A stretch of 64,000 nt of DNA, taken from positions 496,001 through 560,000 of the forward strand of contig RAZE01000001.1 of assembly GCA_003611955.1 (NCBI GenBank), written 5' to 3'. Origin of the DNA: a bacterium 1XD8-76. Lineage in GTDB: Bacteria; Bacillota; Clostridia; Lachnospirales; Lachnospiraceae. The number at the start of each line of letters is the position of its first letter. Position 1 is the first letter of the stretch. A program made the translations under genes and the position numbers. Below are positions 33,741 to 43,162 of the stretch, piece by piece. The notes beneath the pieces were generated by a model. The model saw only the letters and a program-made list of their open reading frames with translations, was not told the DNA's origin and did not search any database.

Positions 33741-34229
33741 ATGATTCAGACAGCAGGAATAGTGGGATTGGGCGCTCTGGGAATCTTATTCGGACAGAAA
33801 TTGTCGGAGGCGCTGGGCAGGGAGAATGTCTATGTGTTTGCCGACAGAGAGCGGGTCGAGCGGTACGGGAAAAACGGTGTGTACGCCAACGGGAAGCGCT
33901 GTGAGTTTACCTATGTGGAGGCGAAGGATGCGCCGACGGTGGATCTTCTGATCTATGCCACAAAATATTACAGTCTGGAGGAGGCGGTAAAAAGTACGGC
34001 AGGCGCCTGCGGAAAAGATACGATCGTTATTTCCCTGTTGAATGGAGTGAGCTCGGAGGGACTGATCGAGGAGCTTCTGCATCCTGCGCATCTGCTCTAC
34101 TGCGTGGCGCAGGGGATGGATGCCACCAGGGAGGGAAACCGCCTCACCTATTCCAAAGCTGGATGCCTTGTGTTTGGGGAGAAAGATAACAGATATAGTG
34201 GGAGCGTAAAGGATCTGGAATACCTGTAA
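33741..34229 (+). pseudogene. panE: Ketopantoate reductase family protein, C-terminally truncated
   Basis: The N-terminal NADP-binding domain of a 2-dehydropantoate 2-reductase is present: AGIVGLGALGILFGQKL (GxGxxG), DLLIYATKYYSLEEAV and VISLLNGVSSEG, CVAQGMDATREGNRLTY. The family is normally about 300 residues; this one stops at about residue 162, three bases from the stop of the converging kinase gene, so the whole helical substrate domain is missing. The loss looks like a deletion that joined the gene to the neighbouring locus. The start at 33741 is preceded by GGAG; 33729 is an alternative. It is unlikely to be active unless the N-terminal domain has another use. Confidence 0.7.
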
Positions 34230-34232
34230 CGG

Positions 34233-35651
34233 TTATTCCTCCTCGTCCGCCACGGGCAGCGAAAAGATGAATTCCGTGCCGACGCCGACGGTGCTGATCA
34301 CATTGATGTGTTCGCCGTGAGCCATAATGATCTCCTTTGTGATGGAAAGGCCGAGACCGGTACCCTTTTTGTCCTTGCCGCGGGAGAGATCGGATTTGTA
34401 AAAGCGATCCCAGATCAGTTTCAAATCTTCTTTGGGGATACCGATGCCCCTGTCCTTGATCGATACAAAGACTTTATTTTTCTTTTCGGTGGTCTCTATC
34501 TTGATCATGGAATCCTGAGGGCTGAATTTGATGGCATTGTCCAGTAGGTTGTAGAGAACCTGCTGGATCTTGCCCATGTCGGCTTCCACCGGCATGGCAT
34601 CGCCGGTCAATACCAGCTCGATAGCCACGGACTTATCTTTGCAGACACCCTCGAAGGTGGCAGCAGTATTTCGTATGGTGCCATTCAGATCGAAGACAGA
34701 TTTTTCCAGGTAGACGCCTTTTGTGTTCAGATTGTTTAACGTCAGCAGGGAATCCGTCAGCTTCTTCAGGCGGTCCGTCTCATTCAGGACGATATTCAGA
34801 TATTTTCCATAGAGTTCGGGGGGGACCGTACCATCGATCATGGCGTCCAGGTAACCCCGGATGGAAGTTAGGGGTGAGCGGAAATCGTGAGAGACGTTTG
34901 CCACGAACTTTTTCTGGTTGTCCTCCGCGCGGGCGATCTCACTCGCCATATAGTTTAAGGAGGCGGCCAGATATCCCATCTCATCCGCGCTCTCCACGGT
35001 AAACTCGTAGTGCATATTGCCGGAGGCGTACTGCTCCGTGGCGGAAATAATCTTTTTTAACGGAACATAGACGATCTCCGTGAAAAAGATCAGAATGATC
35101 AGCGATAAAACAAAGAGGATGATCAGCATGATATAGGAGATATTTAAGAAGCTGTAGGCCTCCTGCCGGATGGCGGACATGGACATATGGATGACAACAT
35201 AGCCCTGTACTCTGTAGTTGTAGGTGATGGGAGCGAAGACGCTGAGCATGTCCTCCTGAAAATAACCGAAAAATGTACCCTCCGTGTAATAGGAACCGGC
35301 AGTTGCCGTGGAGTCAAAGTTTTCGATGACGATCTCTTTTTCGATATCCAGAGGGGTGGAGGAATCGAGCACCATACGCCCGGATGGGTTGATGATCCAG
35401 ATCGTGCTGTTCATATAGACGGCCAGGGCATCGATCTGATTTTTTACCGTGTCCAGCGAAGTGCGATTGCTGTAGAGGTCTGACGCGTAGGTATTGGCGA
35501 TCTGGATCGCTTCCTTGTACAGGGATTCCGCATGATTCTTTTTAATATGGTCGAGAGTCATATTGGAGACAAAAGTGGCCACAACGACAAAGCCGAAGAA
35601 GCCGAAGATCAGATAAGCCAATATGAATTTCAGATAGAGAGTCTTTCTCAT
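34233..35651 (-). CDS. Sensor histidine kinase (OmpR/PhoR-type partner)
   Basis: A 472-residue membrane kinase with helices at about 8-28 and 170-192, an extracytoplasmic sensor of about 140 residues, a HAMP segment (VPLKKIISATEQYASGNMHYEF) and a HisKA domain with phosphoacceptor His255 in FVANVSHDFRSPLTS. HATPase_c boxes follow: N (LLDNAIKFSP), G1 (KDRGIGIP), and G2 (GTGLGLSI). The ribosome site GAGGAGACC precedes the ATG. The response regulator gene lies directly upstream (36397-35696) and is co-transcribed. The stimulus is probably envelope- or wall-related, as for WalK/PhoR-like kinases, but this is inference. Confidence 0.92.
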   Translation of the reverse strand: MRKTLYLKFILAYLIFGFFGFVVVATFVSNMTLDHIKKNHAESLYKEAIQIANTYASDLYSNRTSLDTVKNQIDALAVYMNSTIWIINPSGRMVLDSSTPLDIEKEIVIENFDSTATAGSYYTEGTFFGYFQEDMLSVFAPITYNYRVQGYVVIHMSMSAIRQEAYSFLNISYIMLIILFVLSLIILIFFTEIVYVPLKKIISATEQYASGNMHYEFTVESADEMGYLAASLNYMASEIARAEDNQKKFVANVSHDFRSPLTSIRGYLDAMIDGTVPPELYGKYLNIVLNETDRLKKLTDSLLTLNNLNTKGVYLEKSVFDLNGTIRNTAATFEGVCKDKSVAIELVLTGDAMPVEADMGKIQQVLYNLLDNAIKFSPQDSMIKIETTEKKNKVFVSIKDRGIGIPKEDLKLIWDRFYKSDLSRGKDKKGTGLGLSITKEIIMAHGEHINVISTVGVGTEFIFSLPVADEEE

Positions 35652-35695
35652 ACTCCGGTCTCCTCAGCCGTTTATTATACTCAAGAATATATTTG

Positions 35696-36397
35696 TCATG
35701 CCTTGACTTCAAATTTATACCCGATGCCCCAGATCGTAGCAAGTTTCCAGCTCTCATGGTCATTGATCTTCTCCCGGAGGCGCTTAATGTGCACGTCCAC
35801 GGTTCTTGTGTCGCCGATATACTCATAGCCCCAGATCTGGTCCAAAAGCTGTTCTCTTGTGAAGACGTGGTTCGGGGAGGAGGCAAGAAAATACAAAAGT
35901 TCCAGCTCCTTCGGCGGCATCTCCACGGGATGCCCCTTGTAGAGAACGGAATAGTTGGTCTGGTTCACCACAAGGTCGGGATATTCCACGCACTTGATGT
36001 CAGGGTCGGGAGCCGCCTGTATGACAGGTTTGTATCTGCGGAGAACCGCTTTGACTCTCGCCACCAGTTCCTTGGAGTCAAAAGGTTTTTCCATGTAGTC
36101 GTCCGCGCCCATCTCCAGGCCGAGCACCTTGTCAAAAATTTCGCCCTTCGCGGAGAGCATGATAATGGGCAGAGCGGATTTCGCGCGGATTTCCCGGCAG
36201 ACCTGGTAGCCGTCGATGCCCGGCAGCATCAGATCTAACAGCATCAGGTTTGGCCGAAAACTCTCCACGGCAGTCAGGGCTGATTCACCGTCGCCTACGA
36301 TCATGGTCTCAAAGCATTCCTTGGTCAGATACAGTGAGATCAGTTCGGCGATATTGCTGTCGTCATCTACGATTAAAATTTTTTGTTTAGCGGCCAT
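35696..36397 (-). CDS. OmpR-family response regulator
   Basis: A 233-residue regulator with a receiver domain (KILIVDDDSN, phosphoacceptor in LLDLMLPG, MLSAKG, EKPFDSKEL) and a winged-helix DNA-binding domain (FTREQLLDQIWGYEYIGDTRTVDVHIKRLREKI region). The ATG at 36397 follows GAGGAGAAC; an earlier ATG at 36424 adds nine residues and begins at the mutS2 stop. It is the partner of the downstream kinase, with 44 bases between them. The DNA target is not visible in the sequence. Confidence 0.93.
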   Translation of the reverse strand: MAAKQKILIVDDDSNIAELISLYLTKECFETMIVGDGESALTAVESFRPNLMLLDLMLPGIDGYQVCREIRAKSALPIIMLSAKGEIFDKVLGLEMGADDYMEKPFDSKELVARVKAVLRRYKPVIQAAPDPDIKCVEYPDLVVNQTNYSVLYKGHPVEMPPKELELLYFLASSPNHVFTREQLLDQIWGYEYIGDTRTVDVHIKRLREKINDHESWKLATIWGIGYKFEVKA

Positions 36398-36424
36398 GTT
36401 GTTCTCCTCTTTTTTGGCTGTCAA

Positions 36425-38815
36425 TCATTTTTTAAAAGTTGCAATTGTGACACCGGCGTCACCTTCTCCGAATTCTCCGAGCCGGAAACTCTCCACATAA
36501 CGGACCCGTCTCAGATGCTGCTGCACGGCGTTCCGGAGAGCGCCGGTCCCCTTTCCGTGGACAATGCGGACACTGGGCAGATGGGCGAGATAGGCGTCGT
36601 CGAGATATTTGTCGAGCTGAGATAGAGCCTCGTCTGTCGTCATGCCAAGCAGGTTGATCTCCGTGGAGACGGAGAGGGATTTGCTCATCTTCATCTTGCC
36701 GGTGCTCGTCTTTCCCACTCTCAGATTTGCCGGACCGGTCACATCGTTCTCCTGGAGCAGGATCAGGTCGCTTATATTTGCCTGGGTGCGGATGATACCG
36801 CACTGTATGAACAGGTTGCCCTTGTGGTCCGGCAGAGAGTTTACGGTTCCCCTCAGTCCCATGGAGAGGATTTTGACGGAGTCCCCGAGTTTTAATTCGG
36901 AGGCTTTCACTCCTTTGGCGTTCTGGGGCTTTGGCGCGGCCTTGATGGAAAGCCTGTTGTTTTTGTCATCGATCTGCTTTCTCAGTTTCTGGCGGGATGC
37001 CTCCAGCTCCTTCATGGAGGCGCCGGGACCGGCTTTCTGGAAAGCGCGTATCGTTTCGTCCGCGGTATCCTTGGCCTCCTGCAGAATATCCCTTGCCTGG
37101 GCATGGGCCTCCTGCAATATTTTTTCTCTGGAAGCGTTCAGCTTTTCCTGTTTCGCCTCCAGCTGATTTTTGAGTTTTTCAATCTCTTCTCTGTAGGAAC
37201 GGATCTCTTCCTCCTCTTTTTCGATGGTAACTTTACTGTTCTCCAGGTCCGCGATCAGATCCTCAAAACTTTCTTTCTCCTCGCTGATCTGCAGGCGGGC
37301 CGTATCGATGATATGCTCCGGCAGTCCGAGCCTGCGGGAGATGGCGAAAGCATTGCTCTTGCCGGGAATGCCGATCAACAGGCGGTAGGTGGGGCGCAGT
37401 GTCTCCACGTTGAACTCGCAGCAGGCGTTCTCCACAAAGTCGGTGGAAAGCGCGTACACCTTCAGCTCGCTGTAATGGGTCGTCGCCATCGTGCGGATCC
37501 TCCTGTCGTGGAGGTAATTCAGGATGGCGATGGCAAGGGCCGCTCCCTCCGTGGGATCCGTTCCGGCACCCAGTTCGTCAAAAAGACACAGAGAATGTTC
37601 CTGTGCATTTTTTAAGATCTGCACAATATTTGTCATATGGGACGAAAAAGTGGAGAGACTCTGCTCGATGCTCTGTTCATCGCCGATATCGGCGTATACC
37701 TCCCGAAAGATGGAAAGTTCCGAGCGGTCCAGGGCGGGAATCTGAAGCCCTGCCTGTCCCATCAGGGTGAGGAGTCCCACGGTTTTCAGGGAGACCGTTT
37801 TTCCGCCGGTATTGGGACCTGTGATCACAAGCAGATCAAAATCTTTTCCCAGATGGATATCGATGGGAACCACTGTCTTTTTGTCGATCAGAGGATGGCG
37901 CCCTTTTCGGATATGGATACGGTAGTCGTCGTTAAAGACCGGACGGGAACCGTTCATGTCAAGGGCCAGGGAGCCCTTCGCGAAAATGAAATCAAGCAGC
38001 GTCATCAGCCGGCAGTTTTCCATAATTTCGGAGCTGTGTTCGGCGGTCCGGGCGCTGAGATCTGCCAGGATCACCTCGATCTCGTCCTTCTCCTCGGCGT
38101 CCAGTTCTTTGAGCCTGTTGTTTAATGCCACAATGGCGGCCGGCTCGATAAAAAAGGTGGAGCCGGTGGAGGACTGGTCATGCACCATGCCGGGGACCAG
38201 CATTTTATACTCGGCCTTCACGGGGAGACAATAGCGGTTATTGCGCTGTGTGATGACCGCATCCTGCAGATAAGTGCGGCAGGAACCGTTTACCATGGAC
38301 AAAAGCTGGCTGTGAATTTTATCTCCGGTGGAAGTCTTTTCGCGCCGGATCCTCTTCAGGTTGCTGCTGGCATCGTCCGCGATTTCCTCCTCGGATAAAA
38401 TACAGCGCCGGATTTCGGAGGAGAGGGAGGAAAAGGGTTCCAGTGCGTCAAAATAAGGGGTGAGCGAATCGTTGTCTGTATCCGATGAACTTTTTGCTCC
38501 GTAATTTTTTACCCTTGCCGTATTTTCCAGAAGCATGGCGATCTTTAGCAGCTCCGAGATGGAGAGGGTACTGCCCACCTCCAGACTTTTCAGGGAGAAG
38601 CCCAGATCTTTGTTGCTGCCAAAATTTGTGGAGCCGTGGCGAAGGACACGACCTACGGCGTCCTCGGTCTCCTGCTGGGTCTGTTCAATGTTTGCGCGCA
38701 CGACGGAAGGACGCAGGGCGCGGCACATAATACGCCCGGGTTCCGAGGTGGCGCGTTCAGTCAACAGCTCTATGATCTTATGAAATTCCAATACTTTCAG
38801 TGATTTGTCGTTCAT
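36425..38815 (-). CDS. mutS2: Endonuclease MutS2
   Basis: A 796-residue MutS2 with the full family layout: an N-terminal core/clamp region, the ATPase domain with Walker A GPNTGGKTV near residue 338, the LCLFDELGAGTDPTEGAALA Walker B region and TTHYSELK. A long coiled-coil linker follows (residues about 520-630), and a C-terminal Smr nuclease domain with the HGKGTGALR motif. MutS2 binds branched DNA or stalled ribosomes and suppresses recombination. It is complete. It lies just upstream of the response regulator and kinase on the same strand; the overlap of stop and upstream frame suggests possible co-transcription. Confidence 0.95.
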   Translation of the reverse strand: MNDKSLKVLEFHKIIELLTERATSEPGRIMCRALRPSVVRANIEQTQQETEDAVGRVLRHGSTNFGSNKDLGFSLKSLEVGSTLSISELLKIAMLLENTARVKNYGAKSSSDTDNDSLTPYFDALEPFSSLSSEIRRCILSEEEIADDASSNLKRIRREKTSTGDKIHSQLLSMVNGSCRTYLQDAVITQRNNRYCLPVKAEYKMLVPGMVHDQSSTGSTFFIEPAAIVALNNRLKELDAEEKDEIEVILADLSARTAEHSSEIMENCRLMTLLDFIFAKGSLALDMNGSRPVFNDDYRIHIRKGRHPLIDKKTVVPIDIHLGKDFDLLVITGPNTGGKTVSLKTVGLLTLMGQAGLQIPALDRSELSIFREVYADIGDEQSIEQSLSTFSSHMTNIVQILKNAQEHSLCLFDELGAGTDPTEGAALAIAILNYLHDRRIRTMATTHYSELKVYALSTDFVENACCEFNVETLRPTYRLLIGIPGKSNAFAISRRLGLPEHIIDTARLQISEEKESFEDLIADLENSKVTIEKEEEEIRSYREEIEKLKNQLEAKQEKLNASREKILQEAHAQARDILQEAKDTADETIRAFQKAGPGASMKELEASRQKLRKQIDDKNNRLSIKAAPKPQNAKGVKASELKLGDSVKILSMGLRGTVNSLPDHKGNLFIQCGIIRTQANISDLILLQENDVTGPANLRVGKTSTGKMKMSKSLSVSTEINLLGMTTDEALSQLDKYLDDAYLAHLPSVRIVHGKGTGALRNAVQQHLRRVRYVESFRLGEFGEGDAGVTIATFKK

Positions 38816-38938
38816 GATAAATACCTCGTTCCATTGATTATAGCATATCGGACAAGTTTGTGGGAAAAACTTTACAGGATTTTGGGAATCGACTATACTA
38901 AGACTTGAAGTAATACCTTTGAAACGGGAGGAATTTGG

Positions 38939-40396
38939 GTGAAGAGAGAGGAAAACCGGGAGAAGGAAAATGGGATGCAGCAGTCCGATCTGGATTCGGA
39001 GATCACTTCCGAGATTACCTTTTTGCAGGAAAAGATAAAGGACAGACCGGTAAATCGTAAAAAGCTGGCTCGCCGGACAGCCATTACGGTGGTGATGGCG
39101 ATGGTATTCGGGCTGGTCGCGTGCGTCACTTTTCTGCTGTTGGAGCCGGTCATAAATAGGATGATCTATCCGGAGGAGAAAGCGGAGATAGTCCGCTTTC
39201 CGGAGGAGGAACAGGAAGTGAGCCCGGAGGATATGGCGGCAGACGAGGAAGAACTGCAGATCATCCGGGAGGAGGAAAACCAGGAGAACGGCAGAGAAGA
39301 TCCGCCGGGGCAGGAAGGTACGGCTGTGGAGGAAGAGAGCGCACAGGAGGAAACTGCAGGGGAGACGGCCGGCGACGAGGAGGAGATTTCTCCGGAGGAG
39401 GCCGCGGAAATGACAGCGCTGGAGAATTACCAGGCGGCGTATGATGCTCTCGGGGAGCTTCGCAGAGAGGTGGAAAAGAGTATCGTTTCCGTCATGGCGG
39501 TGACTTCCGATGTAAACTGGATCAATGACACGCTGGAGAATACAGGTGTGGCATCCGGACTGATCGTGGCGGACAACGGAAAGGAGCTTCTGATACTTGT
39601 CGGTTATAGCGGCCTGGAGGATGCGGACAGTATTTCGGTCGCCTTCGGTGAGGTGCAGAAGGAGGCGACGGTGAAGGAAGTGGATCAGGCGACGGGTCTT
39701 GCCGTGCTTGCCGTACCGCTGGCGATGTTGGACAGGGAACAGAGGGAGTCCATCACTTATGCGTCTCTGGGCAGTTCCGCGGGGCGCGCGCTGGTGGGGC
39801 AGCCTGTGATGGCGCTGGGATCTCCGATCGGAATCAGCGGTTCCGCCTGTTATGGAATGGTGACGTCCCAGGGAACCGTGCTGGGGCTGCAGGATTCCAA
39901 TTATAAATTGCTGACAACGGACATATACGGCAGCAGATCTGCCAGCGGCATTCTTGCCAATATGAAGGGGGAGATCATCGGCATTCTGTACACGGGATAT
40001 GAGAACACGGACATGGAAAACAGACTTTGCTGTATCGGTATTTCAGAGTTGAAGAGAACGATCGAGAAACTCTCCAACGGGGAGAAGATGGTGTATCTGG
40101 GAACCTGCGGGGCGGAAGTCAATGCGGCGATCTATCGAGAATATCAGCTTCCGATCGGGGCGTATGTGACAAGTATCGACATGGATTCGCCCGCCATGGA
40201 GGCAGGACTGCAGAACGGAGACATCATCACGAATGTGAATGGTTCGGATATCGTATCTTACGCGGAGTTTGTGAATATATTAATGAAAGCACAGGTGGGA
40301 CAGAATTTGAGGCTGACGGTGGCAAGACAGAGCCAGGGAAAGGGCGAGTATCAGGAAATGAATATCACGGTGGCGTTGCAGGAGCAAAAACAGTAG
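38939..40396 (+). CDS. HtrA-like trypsin/PDZ protein with degenerate catalytic site
   Basis: A 485-residue membrane-anchored protein: an acidic cytoplasmic N-terminus, one helix (about residues 48-72), a long Glu/Pro-rich linker (about 80-165), a chymotrypsin-fold domain and a C-terminal PDZ domain (GAYVTSIDMDSPAMEAGLQNGDIITNVNG). Normal HtrA active-site segments are changed: the His region reads ELLILVGYSGL, the Asp region DQATGLAVLAV, and the GNSGGPL loop SRSASGIL. Catalysis therefore looks lost, leaving a substrate-binding scaffold. The GTG start follows GGGAGG by seven bases. It is followed by YhaM after 12 bases, suggesting one transcript. Confidence 0.82.
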   Translation: MKREENREKENGMQQSDLDSEITSEITFLQEKIKDRPVNRKKLARRTAITVVMAMVFGLVACVTFLLLEPVINRMIYPEEKAEIVRFPEEEQEVSPEDMAADEEELQIIREEENQENGREDPPGQEGTAVEEESAQEETAGETAGDEEEISPEEAAEMTALENYQAAYDALGELRREVEKSIVSVMAVTSDVNWINDTLENTGVASGLIVADNGKELLILVGYSGLEDADSISVAFGEVQKEATVKEVDQATGLAVLAVPLAMLDREQRESITYASLGSSAGRALVGQPVMALGSPIGISGSACYGMVTSQGTVLGLQDSNYKLLTTDIYGSRSASGILANMKGEIIGILYTGYENTDMENRLCCIGISELKRTIEKLSNGEKMVYLGTCGAEVNAAIYREYQLPIGAYVTSIDMDSPAMEAGLQNGDIITNVNGSDIVSYAEFVNILMKAQVGQNLRLTVARQSQGKGEYQEMNITVALQEQKQ

Positions 40397-40408
40397 GAGG
40401 ATTATGAG

Positions 40409-41353
40409 ATGAAATTTATCAAGGATTTAAAAGAAGGGGATAAAGTGTTTGACATTTATCTCTGCAAACATAAAACATCGGCGGTGACAAAAAACGGAAA
40501 ACCCTATGAGACGGCGACATTGCAGGATAAGACCGGCACGATCGAAGCCAAAATATGGGATCCGAACAACGCGGGCATCGACGACTTTGAGGCGATGGAT
40601 TACGTGGAGATATACGGGGATGTGAACAGCTTTCAGAGCGCGCTGCAGATCAATGTAAAACGCACCAGATGCGCGAAGGCCGGGGAGTACGCGCCGGAAA
40701 ATTATCTGCCGGTGAGCGCGTATAATGTGGAGGATATGTACGGGGAAGTGCTGCAGTACATAAAAAAGATCGGCAATCCTTATCTGCAAAAGCTCTGCCA
40801 AAAGTTTTTTGTGGAGGACAAGGAGTTTGTTGAGAAATTTAAAACCAACTCGGCGGCGAAAACCGTGCATCACGGCTTTGTGGGCGGACTGCTGGAGCAT
40901 ACCCTCAGCGTGGTAAAACTGTGTGATTTTTATTGTATGAGATACAAAAAGTTGAACAGGGATCTGCTGATCACAGCGGCGCTGTGCCACGATATCGGAA
41001 AAGTGAAGGAGCTCTCCGCTTTTCCGTTAAACGATTACACTGATGACGGAAATTTTCTTGGGCATATTGTGATGGGGACGGAGATGGTGGGAGAAAAGAT
41101 CCGGGAGATCGACGGTTTTCCGGCGAGACTGTCCTCGGAATTGAAGCACTGCATTTTATCCCATCACGGGGAGTTTGAGTTTGGATCCCCGAAGAAACCG
41201 GCGATCATTGAGGCGGTGGCTCTGAATTTCGCGGATAATACGGATGCGAAACTGGAGACGTTTACGGAGCTGCTCGAAAACACATCTGAGAAGGGCTGGC
41301 TGGGATTTAACAGACTGTTGGATTCCAATATCACGGCGACGCGTATGGAGTAG
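40409..41353 (+). CDS. yhaM: 3'-5' exoribonuclease YhaM family
   Basis: A 314-residue protein with an N-terminal OB-fold nucleic-acid-binding domain (about residues 1-110) and an HD phosphohydrolase domain. The HD motifs are VHHGFVGGLLEHTLSVV and ALCHDIGKVKE, with downstream HHGEFEFGSPKKP. YhaM removes nucleotides from RNA and DNA 3' ends in a metal-dependent way. The family's usual length matches. It follows the HtrA-like gene closely with an AGGAGG ribosome site and precedes the methyltransferase gene by about 48 bases. Confidence 0.9.
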   Translation: MKFIKDLKEGDKVFDIYLCKHKTSAVTKNGKPYETATLQDKTGTIEAKIWDPNNAGIDDFEAMDYVEIYGDVNSFQSALQINVKRTRCAKAGEYAPENYLPVSAYNVEDMYGEVLQYIKKIGNPYLQKLCQKFFVEDKEFVEKFKTNSAAKTVHHGFVGGLLEHTLSVVKLCDFYCMRYKKLNRDLLITAALCHDIGKVKELSAFPLNDYTDDGNFLGHIVMGTEMVGEKIREIDGFPARLSSELKHCILSHHGEFEFGSPKKPAIIEAVALNFADNTDAKLETFTELLENTSEKGWLGFNRLLDSNITATRME

Positions 41354-41401
41354 GAAAGCGGCCGGCTGCCCGCACGGTTTCTCCGGGCGAAGGGGGTTAA
41401 A

Positions 41402-42880
41402 GTGGCATTTCAGAAAAATCAGATTTATACGGTAGAGATAGAAGATATTGGAGCAGAAGGGGAAGGCATTGGCAGGATCGAAGGCTTTTCCCTTTTTGTC
41501 AAGGATGCGCTGCCGGGGGATAAGGCGAAGGTACGATTGACAAAGGTAAAGAAGAATTATGCCTACGCCAGGCTGGAGGAATTGCTGGAGCCGTCGCCTG
41601 ACAGAGTGACGCCGCGCTGTCCATTCCACAGACAGTGCGGAGGCTGCCAGATCCAGGCGCTTTCTTATGAGAAGCAGCTCGCTTTTAAACAGACAAAAGT
41701 GGAGAACAATCTTGTGCGGATCGGCGGTTTTGCGCCGGAAAAGATCCGGGAGATCATGGAGCCTGTCATCGGTATGGAAGATCCATGGCGTTACCGGAAT
41801 AAGGCACAGTACCCGTTCGGATATTCCGGGGAGGGAGAGCTGATCACCGGATTTTATGCCGGGCGGACGCATTCCATCATCGCCAACACGGACTGCCTCC
41901 TGGGAGCGCGGGAAAATCAGAAAATTTTGGAGATCATATTGAAACATATGGAGCAGTGCCATGTTTCCGCCTATGATGAGAAGAAAGGGCGGGGGCTGGT
42001 GCGCCATGTTTTGATAAGAAAGGGGTTTTCCAGCGGGGAACTGATGGTCTGTATTGTGATCAATGCCGACGGGGGAAAGTCCGGGGCCCGCGCGGAGAGA
42101 TGGATTCCGGAACAGAATAGACTGGTGGACAGGCTGGCGCTTCTCCACGGCATGACGAGCATCTCCGTGAATTTCAATTCGGAGAAAACCAATGTGATCA
42201 TGGGGGCGGAGACCGTTACGATCTGGGGGAGAGATAAGATTCGGGATAAGATGCACCTGTTTCGGACGGACGGGAGCGAGTTTGTTAAAACTGACAAGAG
42301 TGTCACTTATGAGATATCCCCCAGATCCTTCTATCAGGTGAATCCGGTGCAGGCTGAGAGACTGTATTCCACGGCGCTGTCCTACGCGGCGCTGACGGGA
42401 AAGGAGACGGTCTGGGATCTGTACTGCGGAATCGGCACGATTTCCCTGTTCCTGGCCCGGGATGCGGGGCAGGTCTACGGGGTGGAAGTCGTTCCGGAGG
42501 CGATAGAAGACGCCCGGGAAAACGCGAGAAAAAATAATATCGCCAACGCAAAGTTTTTTGTGGGGAGAGCGGAGGAAGTGCTGCCGGCTTTTTACGAGGA
42601 GGAGTCGGGGATAAGCGAAGAGGCGGAAGCGATGCGCCATCCGGATGTGATCGTGGTGGATCCGCCCCGGAAGGGCTGCGACGAGATCTGCCTGCGGACG
42701 ATTCTGCGGATGAGGCCGGAGAGGATCGTGTATGTGAGCTGCGATTCCGCCACCCTGGCGAGGGATCTGAGGATACTCTGCCAGGGCGGATATGAGCTGA
42801 AGCGGGGGAGAGTGTGCGATCAGTTCTGCCATGGGGTGCATGTGGAAGTCGCATGTTGTCTACAAAGGGTGAGTTCGTAG
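41402..42880 (+). CDS. rlmD: 23S rRNA (uracil-C5)-methyltransferase, RlmD/RlmCD type
   Basis: A 492-residue TrmA/RumA-family enzyme that methylates uracil C5 in 23S rRNA. It has an N-terminal TRAM domain (about residues 1-60), Cys residues for an iron-sulfur cluster in PRCPFHRQCGGC, the SAM motif WDLYCGIGTISLF, the VVDPPRKGC motif and the catalytic Cys in VYVSCDSATLARDL. The GTG start follows GGGGG. In Bacillota one enzyme often modifies both U747 and U1939, so the exact target is not decided. It is the last gene before the change to A/T-richer DNA. Confidence 0.9.
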   Translation: MAFQKNQIYTVEIEDIGAEGEGIGRIEGFSLFVKDALPGDKAKVRLTKVKKNYAYARLEELLEPSPDRVTPRCPFHRQCGGCQIQALSYEKQLAFKQTKVENNLVRIGGFAPEKIREIMEPVIGMEDPWRYRNKAQYPFGYSGEGELITGFYAGRTHSIIANTDCLLGARENQKILEIILKHMEQCHVSAYDEKKGRGLVRHVLIRKGFSSGELMVCIVINADGGKSGARAERWIPEQNRLVDRLALLHGMTSISVNFNSEKTNVIMGAETVTIWGRDKIRDKMHLFRTDGSEFVKTDKSVTYEISPRSFYQVNPVQAERLYSTALSYAALTGKETVWDLYCGIGTISLFLARDAGQVYGVEVVPEAIEDARENARKNNIANAKFFVGRAEEVLPAFYEEESGISEEAEAMRHPDVIVVDPPRKGCDEICLRTILRMRPERIVYVSCDSATLARDLRILCQGGYELKRGRVCDQFCHGVHVEVACCLQRVSS

Positions 42881-42911
42881 AAATTACTTTTCCTATGTAA
42901 ATGAACAAGGG

Positions 42912-43142
42912 ATGACAAGAATCAAACGAAAACTGGACGATTTGTGCGAGAATATACGCAACCGATCGGAAGGGATTCCGGAAATCTGGCAGGGCGCTAT
43001 GGAATCGGCAAGGAAAGTTATAGAAAAGTATGGAGAAGAGAACTTAGGACCTTACAGTGATTTTAAATGGGGAATGCTAAATGGGAAATTATCTGCGCTC
43101 AGGTGGGTATTAGGTTGTGAATGGGATATGATGGATACATAG
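42912..43142 (+). CDS. Conserved small hypothetical protein
   Basis: A 76-residue acidic, helical cytoplasmic protein (ENIRNRSEGIPEIWQGAMES, then GMLNGKLSALRWVLGCEWDMMDT). The compact hydrophobic and aromatic pattern and the Trp-rich C-terminus look like a conserved small Clostridial protein, but I cannot name a family. The ribosome site is poor (ACAAGGG directly before ATG). It sits at the boundary where the DNA turns A/T-rich and just upstream of a frameshifted gene with AGAGGTGA, so it may be a passenger of the same insertion. Confidence 0.6.
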   Translation: MTRIKRKLDDLCENIRNRSEGIPEIWQGAMESARKVIEKYGEENLGPYSDFKWGMLNGKLSALRWVLGCEWDMMDT

Positions 43143-43162
43143 AAACAAAAAGAGGTGATTTT

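Noticed and set aside
41156-42841. Long minus-strand open frame (561 codons) opposite the RlmD-type gene
   Set aside because: It is an antisense shadow of a well-recognised gene, has no ribosome site and shows no protein-family pattern.
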